Origin: Propionibacteriales bacterium
GTDB lineage: Bacteria > Actinomycetota > Actinomycetes > Propionibacteriales > Propionibacteriaceae
Length of the DNA: 6,809 nucleotides
Reading direction: 5' to 3'
NCBI GenBank assembly: GCA_017882655.1
Contig: JADGPB010000127.1
Location: forward strand, 1 to 6,809
Positions 1-5,410 of the stretch are shown piece by piece. A program made the translations under genes and the position numbers. The number at the start of each line of letters is the position of its first letter. Within the stretch, counting starts at the first letter, position 1. The notes under the pieces are model-generated. The model was not told the origin of the DNA, ran no database searches, and saw only the letters and a list, made by a program, of their open reading frames with translations.

Positions 1-46
1 CTCGGGCACCGAAACTCCTGACCCTGCCTGGACCCGGATGGGTCAG
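1..46 (-). terminator. Possible hairpin at the pyk stop codon
   Basis: The inverted repeat CTGACCC (18-24) / GGGTCAG (40-46) has a 15-base loop, and its upstream arm on the minus strand contains the pyk stop codon. A tighter alternative, GACCC (31-35) / GGGTC (40-44) with a 4-base loop, shares the same arm. No clean U-tract follows, only GAGTTTCGG. This could end the traR-lspA-rluD-pyk transcript or protect its 3' end. The window stops 17 bases further on, so the call is weak. Nothing else is visible in positions 1-42. Confidence 0.35.
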
Positions 47-1476
47 ACATCCACCTCGTCCCACCCGCTGCGCGGGTAGTGGCGGTGGACCATGAGGGCG
101 TTGGTCTTGCCGGAGATGCCCATCGGAGACCCGTACACGACGACCAACCGATCACGCCGCTGGCAGAGGTGCTCGCGCTCGAGGACCGTGTCGACCTCTT
201 CGAGCAGGTCCCGGAAGTCCGTGTGCTCCTGGGTCGTGAACGTCGTCACTCCCCAGAGCAGGGAGAGTTCCTGCTGGGTCTTCGTGCTCGGCGTGAAGCA
301 CAGCACAGGGATCTCGGACCGCAGCCGGGACAGTCGTCGCGCCGTGTCCCCGCTCTTGGAGAACGCCACCAGGTAGCGCGCGCCGAGACGCCCGGCAACC
401 TCTGCGGCGGCCATGGCCATGACGCCGCCGGTCGTGTGCGGATCCCAGTCGATCTCGTTGATCGAGGAGAACCCATGCTCCTCCACGGCGGCGATGATGC
501 GTGCCATCACGGAGACGGTCTCGACGGGGTACGCGCCGACGGAGGTCTCACCGGACAGCATCACCGCGTCCGCGCCGTCCAGGACGGCATTCGCGACGTC
601 CGATGCCTCGGCGCGCGTCGGACGCGGCGACGAGATCATCGACTCGAGCATCTGGGTCGCGACGATGACGGGCTTGGCCCACGTACGTGCCGCGCGGATG
701 ATCCGCTTCTGCACGATGGGTACGTCTTCGAGTGGCAGCTCCACTCCGAGGTCACCGCGGGCCACCATGAACGCGTCGAACGCGTCGATGATCTCGTCGA
801 GGTTGTCGACGGCCTGCGGCTTCTCGATCTTGGCGATGACCGGGACGCGGCGACCCTCCTCGTCCATGATCTTGTGGACGTCGACGATGTCCTTCGCGCT
901 GCGGACGAACGAGAGCGCGACCATGTCGACGCCCTGTCTGAGCGCCCAGCGGAGGTCGTCCTTGTCCTTCTCGCTCAACGCGGGAACGCTCACGGCGACT
1001 CCGGGCAGGTTGATGCCCTTGTTGTTGCTCACAGGACCGCCGACGACGACCTCGCACACCACGTCGGTGTCGGTGACGCGCGTGGCGCGCAGCTCGACGC
1101 GTCCGTCGTCGATGAGGATCGCATCGCCCTCCGACACATCACCGGGAAGGCCCTTGTACGTCGTCGAGCAGCGGTCCACGTCACCGAGGATGTCGTCGAC
1201 GGTGATGGTGAACGTCGCTCCGTTCGCAAGGACGACCGGACCAGCCTCGAACCGCCCGAGCCTGATCTTGGGTCCCTGGAGATCGGCGAACACGCCGATC
1301 GGCTTGCCGGCGGCCTCAGCAGCCTTGCGGACCTCGGCTAACCGCTCTCCGTGCTCTGCGTAGTCGCCGTGGCTCATGTTGAGCCGGGCGAGGTTCATGC
1401 CCGCTTCAATGAGGGCGGCCATCCGCTCGCCCGATGTTGCGGGGCCGAGGGTGCACACGATCTTGGCTCTTCGCAC
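43..1476 (-). CDS. pyk: Pyruvate kinase
   Basis: Cytosolic glycolytic enzyme converting phosphoenolpyruvate and ADP to pyruvate and ATP. With the GTG start at 1476 the protein is 477 aa, the family's normal length, and begins RRAKIVCTLGPAT as actinobacterial homologues do. AAGGTG lies six bases upstream as ribosome binding site; the open frame continues to 1683 but only over rluD. Substrate and nucleotide residues are visible in LARLNMSHG (R31, N33, S35, H36). The family signature VIAKIEKPQAV (213-223) holds catalytic K216 and metal ligand E218; the second metal ligand is D242 in ARGDLG. MLESMI and the SGETSVGAYP segment (308-317) follow, then the C-terminal allosteric domain (about 345-477). 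ADLQGPKIRL (64-73) carries the Leu-Gln...Lys...Leu pattern associated with K+-independent pyruvate kinases. The gene starts 23 bases after rluD, so it is probably cotranscribed with it. Confidence 0.97.
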   Translation of the reverse strand: MRRAKIVCTLGPATSGERMAALIEAGMNLARLNMSHGDYAEHGERLAEVRKAAEAAGKPIGVFADLQGPKIRLGRFEAGPVVLANGATFTITVDDILGDVDRCSTTYKGLPGDVSEGDAILIDDGRVELRATRVTDTDVVCEVVVGGPVSNNKGINLPGVAVSVPALSEKDKDDLRWALRQGVDMVALSFVRSAKDIVDVHKIMDEEGRRVPVIAKIEKPQAVDNLDEIIDAFDAFMVARGDLGVELPLEDVPIVQKRIIRAARTWAKPVIVATQMLESMISSPRPTRAEASDVANAVLDGADAVMLSGETSVGAYPVETVSVMARIIAAVEEHGFSSINEIDWDPHTTGGVMAMAAAEVAGRLGARYLVAFSKSGDTARRLSRLRSEIPVLCFTPSTKTQQELSLLWGVTTFTTQEHTDFRDLLEEVDTVLEREHLCQRRDRLVVVYGSPMGISGKTNALMVHRHYPRSGWDEVDV

Positions 1477-1499
1477 AACGAGCACCTTACTGCCCGATC

Positions 1500-2414
1500 T
1501 CACCAGGATCGGACGAGTTCCAACGCATGCCGCAAGTCGTCGGGATAGTCGCTGGTGAACGTCACCTGCTCGCCACGCGTCGGATGCTGGAACGACAGCT
1601 GGGTCGCGTGCAGCCACTGCCGTTCGAGCCCGAGCTTGGCCGCGAGGACCGGGTCGGCGCCGTACAACGGGTCGCCGACGCACGGATGGTGCAGGGCCGC
1701 CATGTGGACGCGGATCTGGTGCGTACGCCCCGTCTCCAGGTGGATCTCGAGCAGGCTCGCGGCCCGATGCGCCTCGAGCGTCGCGTAGTGGGTCACGGAG
1801 TGGCGACCGTCGGCGATGATGGCCATCTTCCAGTCGTGGTTGGGGTCCCGCCCGATGGATGCCTCCACGGTCCCCTCGAAGGGGTCCAGGCGACCTTGTA
1901 CGAGCGCGTGGTACGTCTTGTCGACCGTCCTCGCCCGGAACGCGTTCTTCAGGCGGGTGTACGCGATCTCGCTCTTGGCGACGACCATCAGCCCGGACGT
2001 TCCCACATCGAGCCGCTGGACGATGCCTTGACGCTCGTGCGCCCCAGAGGTGGAGACCCGGAAGCCGGCGGCAGCAAGGTGCTCGACGACCGACGGTCCG
2101 TCCCAGCCAAGGGTGGGGTGCGCCGCGACCCCCGCCGGCTTGTCCACGACCACGATGTCGGCATCGTCATGCACGATGCTGATCCCCGCCACTTCCCGGG
2201 GCACCACCGACACGACCGGACGGCCTGGGTCTTCGATCTCGAGCAACGCACCGCCGGTGACGCGATCCGACTTCGTGGCCTGCCGACCGTCGAGCTGGAC
2301 GTTTCCCTCGGCGATGAGCGTCTCGATCCGGGAACGGCTCAACCCCGTCATGCGCGCGGCCGCGACATCGACCCGTTCGCCGTCGAGACCGTCTGGGACG
2401 AGGTGAACGCTCAT
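1500..2414 (-). CDS. RluD-type 23S rRNA pseudouridine synthase (RluA family)
   Basis: Isomerises specific uridines, most likely in 23S rRNA, to pseudouridine. The 304-aa protein has the full RluD layout. An N-terminal S4 RNA-binding domain (about 14-62, SRSRIETLIAEGNVQLDG) precedes the catalytic domain (about 78-300) with DKPAGVAAHP (91-100). The catalytic motif RLDVGTSGL has its Asp at D136. KTYHALV (166-172), TGRTHQIRVH (228-237) and GDPLYG (247-252) complete the family motifs. The residue before RLD is Gln (Q133), where most RluA-family proteins have His; the catalytic Asp is intact, so I expect activity. The ATG overlaps the lspA stop as ATGA, implying translational coupling; lspA-rluD pairing is common in bacteria. 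The exact target uridines cannot be read from sequence, so no symbol is given beyond 'RluD-type'. Confidence 0.95.
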   Translation of the reverse strand: MSVHLVPDGLDGERVDVAAARMTGLSRSRIETLIAEGNVQLDGRQATKSDRVTGGALLEIEDPGRPVVSVVPREVAGISIVHDDADIVVVDKPAGVAAHPTLGWDGPSVVEHLAAAGFRVSTSGAHERQGIVQRLDVGTSGLMVVAKSEIAYTRLKNAFRARTVDKTYHALVQGRLDPFEGTVEASIGRDPNHDWKMAIIADGRHSVTHYATLEAHRAASLLEIHLETGRTHQIRVHMAALHHPCVGDPLYGADPVLAAKLGLERQWLHATQLSFQHPTRGEQVTFTSDYPDDLRHALELVRSW

Positions 2415-2983
2415 GCCTGGGAGGGCCCCGACTCCTCCGGGGCCTCGGGCGCTGCGCTCACGTCGCTCTTGGGACGCTCAGAGACCAAGGACACGATCAC
2501 CATCGTCACAGCAGCTGACGTCAGGCAGATGTCCGCGACGTTGACGATCGCGAAGTACGGCAGCTGGATGAAGTCCACGACATGCCCACGCATGATCCCT
2601 GGCGGCCGGAACAGGCGATCCGTGAGATTCCCGGCGATGCCGGCCAGCAGCAGACCCGTCGCGATCGCCCATACCCGTGCCGTGGTCCTGGGCACCAGCC
2701 AGACGCTGACGACGACGAGGGCCACGATGGCAAGTACGGCGAACAGCACCGTGGCGTTCTCCCCCATGCTGAACGCCGCACCGGGGTTGCGGATCAGCTG
2801 GAAGGTGATGAGCCCGCCCAGGATCTTCGGAGGGTTCGTCGGGTCCAGCCAGGCGACCGCCATCGCCTTGGTGACCTGATCGAGAGCTAGTCCAGCGAGC
2901 GCGATGAGCACGATGAGGCGCCTCGCAGCATGGTGTCCGATGACGCCTCGAGCGCTTATCGTCGCTCCTCGCGCTGCTTGCAC
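2411..2983 (-). CDS. lspA: Lipoprotein signal peptidase (signal peptidase II)
   Basis: Inner-membrane aspartyl protease that removes the signal peptide from diacylglyceryl-prolipoproteins after Lgt. Four hydrophobic helices are visible: RRLIVLIALAGLALDQ, VLFAVLAIVALVVVSVWLV, VWAIATGLLLAGIAGN, and a fourth across VNVADICLTSAAVTMVIVSLV. The family motifs are present: DQVTKA after helix 1, RNPGAAFS, GNLTDR with the first catalytic Asp, and VVDF...VNVAD with the second. The C-terminus is a short Pro/Glu/Ser-rich tail. The start is uncertain. GTG at 2983 gives 190 aa with a basic segment before helix 1 and overlaps the upstream gene by 28 bases, but has no clear ribosome binding site. GTG at 2911 has GAGG nine bases upstream but would cut into helix 1, giving 166 aa. 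The gene identity is secure; the start is not. Confidence 0.93.
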   Translation of the reverse strand: MQAARGATISARGVIGHHAARRLIVLIALAGLALDQVTKAMAVAWLDPTNPPKILGGLITFQLIRNPGAAFSMGENATVLFAVLAIVALVVVSVWLVPRTTARVWAIATGLLLAGIAGNLTDRLFRPPGIMRGHVVDFIQLPYFAIVNVADICLTSAAVTMVIVSLVSERPKSDVSAAPEAPEESGPSQA

Positions 2984-3399
2984 TTCACGCACATCGTGGC
3001 GCGGGGAAAGACCTGGAGCCTGCCCTTGCCGATCGGGGTGCTGCACATCTCGCACACCCCGTACTCGCCCTGGTCGAAGAGCCGGAGCGCCAGCTGGCTC
3101 TGCTCGAGCATCTCGCGGGCGTTCTGCGCGAGCGACATCTCCTGGTCGCGCTCGAAGTTGCTGGATCCGACATCCGCGGGGTCGCGACCTGCGCCGTCCC
3201 CAGCGTCACGCAGCAGCTCCTCGAGCTCCGCCTCGGCGATGAGGATCGCCCGCTCCATGCGAGCCACCTCGTCCACGAGCTCGGCGCGCACCTCGGCCAG
3301 TTCTTCGGCGGTCCACGGGTCTTCACCCTCCGCGACAGGAATCACCGGAGTGTCCGTCGACGTGTCCGTCACTGTGCCCGGACGACGAGTCGCTGCCAT
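2956..3399 (-). CDS. TraR/DksA-family zinc-finger protein
   Basis: A 147-aa protein of the DksA/TraR type, whose studied members enter the secondary channel of RNA polymerase and tune initiation. The order is a flexible N-terminus (1-27), a helical segment (about 30-66), a turn GDGAGRDPADVGSS (67-80), a return helix (about 82-112) and a C4 zinc finger. The finger is C116-X2-C119-X17-C137-X2-C140, the DksA spacing. The turn contains D73-P-A-D76, matching the two tip aspartates of Escherichia coli DksA as I recall them. The ATG at 3399 has AGAGG six bases upstream. Streptomyces carries a similar gene beside lspA, so the position is conserved. A strong terminator upstream implies its own promoter. 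The function is inferred from family; binding to RNA polymerase is not shown by the sequence. Confidence 0.9.
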   Translation of the reverse strand: MAATRRPGTVTDTSTDTPVIPVAEGEDPWTAEELAEVRAELVDEVARMERAILIAEAELEELLRDAGDGAGRDPADVGSSNFERDQEMSLAQNAREMLEQSQLALRLFDQGEYGVCEMCSTPIGKGRLQVFPRATMCVKCKQREERR

Positions 3400-3440
3400 A
3401 TCTCACCTCTCAACCACGTGTTGTCAGGACGCGAACCATA
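3400..3440 (-). promoter_or_regulatory. Possible promoter and RBS for the traR/dksA-lspA-rluD-pyk unit
   Basis: The terminator at 3485-3518 suggests a new promoter in this gap. On the minus strand TATGGT (3435-3440) fits the actinobacterial -10 pattern TAnnnT. No convincing -35 lies 16-19 bases upstream (TCGCCC/GTCGCC). AGAGG sits six bases before the ATG at 3399 and is the clear ribosome binding site. A CACGTG palindrome (3415-3420) lies between them. The ribosome binding site is solid; the promoter is tentative. Confidence 0.35.
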
Positions 3441-3484
3441 CACGGCCCGCACACACGGGGCGACGCGCCACCCCACTACGCACA

Positions 3485-3518
3485 GAAACGGGGCCCCCCG
3501 CGAAGGGGGCCCCGTTTC
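3485..3518 (-). terminator. Strong intrinsic-type terminator after divIVA
   Basis: Perfect 14-bp inverted repeat: GAAACGGGGCCCCC (3485-3498) pairs with GGGGGCCCCGTTTC (3505-3518) across a 6-base loop, read TTCGCG on the minus strand. It begins 12 bases after the divIVA stop codon. The minus-strand 3' arm ends GTTTC and continues TGTGCG, so the U-rich part is short and partly within the stem. All flanking genes are on the minus strand, so termination of divIVA is the natural role. It separates the division genes from the traR-lspA-rluD-pyk set. Confidence 0.85.
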
Positions 3519-3530
3519 AAGAGACGACGG

Positions 3531-4664
3531 TCAGTCGTGGTTGGTGAGCAGTGCGTCGAGGCGCGGCGTCTGGGAGCCGCTGTTGGCCTGCGCGGCCGTC
3601 TGACCGATCACCGGGGCGTCAGCGGGCTCGAAGTTGCGGTTCTTGAGGTCGTCCACGAGACCGGACAGGTGAGTGACGAGCGAGTCGCGGTACGTCGACT
3701 CGAAGTCGCGGAGCTTGCCGACGTGGCTGGACAGGGCGTCGCGCTCCTTCTCCAGTGCGGACAACAGGTCTGCACGGCGGGAGTTGGCTTCGCGCTCCAC
3801 GGACGAGGCGCGTGCCTCGGCCTCCTGGACGAGCTTCTCCGCGTTGACCCTGGCCTCAGACTCGACACGATCGGCCTTGGTACGTGCATCGGTCGTCGAC
3901 TCGTGCGCCCTCTGAGCAGCTTCATCGGTGAGCCGCTGAGCCTCGAGCTGAGACTCCTTGGCGAGCTTCTCGGCCGCGGCCTGAGCCTGCTGAGTCACCT
4001 GCGCCGACGCTGCGTCGGCCTCCTGGACCACCTTGCTCGCGTGCTCTTCAGCCTCCGTACGGCGAAGCTGAGCGTCGGACTGCGCGTCCTCCACCAACGA
4101 CTCCGCCTGCTCGGTCGCGAGCTGCACGAGCTTGATGACCGCCGCACTGGCTTCGGAGCTCGTCGTGACGACGATGTGCTGCAGGTCCTGGCCCTCGCCG
4201 GTGGCAACGGGTCGCGAGCTCAGCTCGGCGATCTGACCCTTGAGGTGCTCGTTCTCGGCGGCAAGGTTCTGGGTGCCCGCGGCCTCCCGCTGGTGGTTGT
4301 CGACCAGCTGACGAAGCCGCTGGTTCTCCTCGACAAGCCCGGAGTCGCCGGCACCGGCGCGAGCCTGGTCGAGCTCGGCCTGCAGACGCCCATTCTCGAC
4401 ATGGAGGGAAGCTGCCTCGTCGGCGCTCCCACGGAGCCGCTGCAACTCGGCGCGGAGACGGTCGACCTCGGCCTGGAGCTCCGGGCTGTTCCCACCCGTC
4501 TGTGCCGCCTCGAGCTGACGACGCAAGTGGTCGTTCTGCTCGGTGATGGTCATCAGGGTGGCCTCGACCTTGTCCACGAAGATGTCCACATCGGTCACTT
4601 CGTAGCCGTTGCGGCGGGACATGTGGAACCGGGTCTTGCGGACCTCGTCCAGCGTCATCGTCAT
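3531..4664 (-). CDS. divIVA: DivIVA-type polar growth / septum-site protein
   Basis: DivIVA proteins bind negatively curved membrane and, in actinobacteria, organise tip growth and wall synthesis. This 377-aa protein has a DivIVA-like N-domain (1-55) with MTLDEVRKTRF, then RRNGYEVTDVDIFVDKVE, then a first coiled coil. Residues 44 to about 150 form roughly five 23/24-residue units, four starting with Asn (N44, N91, N114, N138) followed three residues later by Leu. After a linker (about 150-182), residues 183-303 form eleven uninterrupted 11-residue units with Ala at positions 1 and 5 and an acid at 11. The tail (about 345-377) looks disordered. The N-domain differs from the usual TTVRLREGYD form, so a paralogue in the divIVA slot is possible. 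The first ATG (4664) has AGAGG seven bases upstream; the ATG at 4658 is less well placed. It is flanked by a possible promoter and a strong terminator, suggesting its own unit. Confidence 0.88.
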   Translation of the reverse strand: MTMTLDEVRKTRFHMSRRNGYEVTDVDIFVDKVEATLMTITEQNDHLRRQLEAAQTGGNSPELQAEVDRLRAELQRLRGSADEAASLHVENGRLQAELDQARAGAGDSGLVEENQRLRQLVDNHQREAAGTQNLAAENEHLKGQIAELSSRPVATGEGQDLQHIVVTTSSEASAAVIKLVQLATEQAESLVEDAQSDAQLRRTEAEEHASKVVQEADAASAQVTQQAQAAAEKLAKESQLEAQRLTDEAAQRAHESTTDARTKADRVESEARVNAEKLVQEAEARASSVEREANSRRADLLSALEKERDALSSHVGKLRDFESTYRDSLVTHLSGLVDDLKNRNFEPADAPVIGQTAAQANSGSQTPRLDALLTNHD

Positions 4665-4727
4665 GTGTGCACCTCTGAAAGAGACTTGTAGCGGGGCTGT
4701 ACGCCAAGAACCGGGGCAGGTTCAACC

Positions 4728-4757
4728 CTGCTATCGGCCTGCCTCAGGCTATAGCAG
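4728..4757. repeat. 30-base near-palindrome over the putative divIVA -10
   Basis: CTGCTAT (4728-4734) is the exact reverse complement of ATAGCAG (4751-4757). Inside, GCCTG (4737-4741) pairs with CAGGC (4745-4749) across a 3-base loop. Twelve base pairs are therefore possible, with two unpaired bases on one side and one on the other. The position suggests an operator or a supercoiling-sensitive cruciform. If transcription comes from sepF it would instead fold as an RNA hairpin. Confidence 0.6.
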
Positions 4758-4775
4758 CGGTTCCCAGGGGACCAA
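4746..4775 (-). promoter_or_regulatory. Possible divIVA promoter
   Basis: On the minus strand TTGGTC (4770-4775) and TAGCCT (4746-4751) are 18 bases apart, a fair match to a housekeeping actinobacterial promoter (TTGnnn and TAnnnT). Transcription would start near 4739-4740, leaving a leader of about 75 bases that opens with the GCAGG/CCTGC hairpin. The -10 lies inside the near-palindrome 4728-4757. Alternative: TATAGC as the -10, with a 16-base spacer. Confidence 0.4.
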
Positions 4776-4871
4776 GGACATGCCAGTGAAGGCATCGTAG
4801 CGCGGTTGCCACCTGCACTACAGGTCGAGACTTGGCGAGGCGAGGAGGGGCCGCAAAAAGGCCCACTAACC

Positions 4872-5327
4872 TCAACTCTGGTTATAGAAACCACCGGCGA
4901 TCCGCTCGCGGTCTTCCGCGGTCACCGTGACCTCGTTCGGGCTGAGCAAGAAGACCTTGTTCGTGACCTTCTCGAAGGTTCCACGGAGCCCGAAGATCAG
5001 GCCGGCCGCGAAGTCAACCAGGCGCTTCGCGTCGTAGTCCTCCATGTCGGTGAGGTTCATGATGACGGGAAAACCGTCACGGAAGCTCTCGCCGATCGTC
5101 TTGGCGTCGTTGAACGTCTTCGGATGCACGGTCACGATCCGCGACAGGTCCGGGTCGGGGGTCGCCGCGCGACGGCTCGGCAAAGGGGTCACGCTCGCCG
5201 TGTACTCGACGAGCTGTGAGTCCTCGTCGACGGTGAGCTTGTCTTCGATCAGCTCGCCCCGCTCGTCGTAGCGATGGTCCGTAACCAGGCCTAGCCAGGC
5301 AGCGCCACGCTTGATCAAGTCCGCCAT
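4872..5327 (-). CDS. sepF: Cell division protein SepF
   Basis: SepF anchors FtsZ filaments to the membrane; it is the principal FtsZ membrane anchor in actinobacteria lacking FtsA. The 151-aa protein has the expected order. An N-terminal amphipathic membrane helix (MADLIKRGAAWLGL, 1-14) is followed by an acidic, Pro-containing linker (about 20-60). The SepF core (about 62-138) includes RIVTVHPKTFNDAKTIGESF, PVIMNLTDM and FAAGLIFGLRG, ending in LLSPNEVTV. The C-terminus GGFYNQS is typical of actinobacterial SepF. The ATG at 5327 is supported by GGGAGGA six bases upstream. The partner peptide is encoded at the end of ftsZ in this window. An 83-base gap separates it from pgeF, where many relatives carry yggS. 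Confidence 0.96.
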   Translation of the reverse strand: MADLIKRGAAWLGLVTDHRYDERGELIEDKLTVDEDSQLVEYTASVTPLPSRRAATPDPDLSRIVTVHPKTFNDAKTIGESFRDGFPVIMNLTDMEDYDAKRLVDFAAGLIFGLRGTFEKVTNKVFLLSPNEVTVTAEDRERIAGGFYNQS

Positions 5328-5410
5328 GTCCGGTCCTCCCGTCGTCTACACACCGAGGCTAACCCTGGACGTCGCCGGAACCAGGGAGGCGGCTCCCGAC
5401 ACGCACTGGA
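5328..5410 (-). promoter_or_regulatory. sepF leader: strong RBS, weak promoter-like element and hairpin
   Basis: GGGAGGA (5334-5340) is a near-ideal Shine-Dalgarno sequence for sepF. Upstream, TAGCCT (5356-5361) fits TAnnnT and equals the hexamer proposed for divIVA, but no good -35 lies 16-18 bases further (CTGGTT or TGGTTC). CCCTGG (5363-5368) / CCAGGG (5381-5386) form a 6-bp inverted repeat with a 12-base loop. The ribosome binding site is firm; a separate sepF promoter is speculative. Confidence 0.4.

Larger units (their letters stand above)
4665..4871 (-). other. sepF-divIVA intergenic region, rich in dyads, no gene
   Basis: This 207-base gap is where related clusters keep yggT; nothing here encodes a YggT-like membrane protein. 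It contains five inverted repeats: GGGCC/GGCCC (4848-4864, just after the sepF stop), ACCTG/CAGGT (4811-4825), ATGCC/GGCAT (4780-4795), the large near-palindrome 4728-4757, and GCAGG/CCTGC (4716-4731), which shares bases with the large one. The first could be a weak sepF terminator, although its T-run lies in the loop and no T-run follows. AGAGG near 4671-4676 is the divIVA ribosome binding site. Confidence 0.6.

Noticed and set aside
79..1341. Plus-strand open frame of 420 codons
   Set aside because: Antisense to pyk. The translation is Arg/Asp/Val-rich with no family motif, as expected from GC-rich codon bias on the opposite strand.
1477..1683. 69-residue N-terminal extension of pyk
   Set aside because: Overlaps rluD and is Arg/Ala-rich without homology; GTG at 1476 has a ribosome binding site and gives the standard N-terminus.
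1434..2879. Plus-strand open frame of 481 codons
   Set aside because: Runs antisense across rluD and lspA, crossing gene boundaries; no recognisable domain, and both minus-strand genes are secure.
2984..3055. Upstream ATG at 3055 for lspA
   Set aside because: Would add a hydrophilic segment over the zinc-finger codons of the upstream gene, with no family resemblance.
3537..4691. Plus-strand open frame of 384 codons
   Set aside because: Mirror of divIVA. Its Leu/Gly/Arg-rich translation is what the reverse complement of the Glu/Ala/Gln-rich repeats gives.
4848..4864. Intrinsic terminator after sepF
   Set aside because: The 5-bp stem is short and its T-run is in the loop rather than after the stem; noted only as a possible weak element.
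4661..4894. 77-codon minus-strand frame between sepF and divIVA, where yggT is expected
   Set aside because: It overlaps the end of sepF, has no hydrophobic helices and does not resemble YggT; it is chance coding in a regulatory gap.
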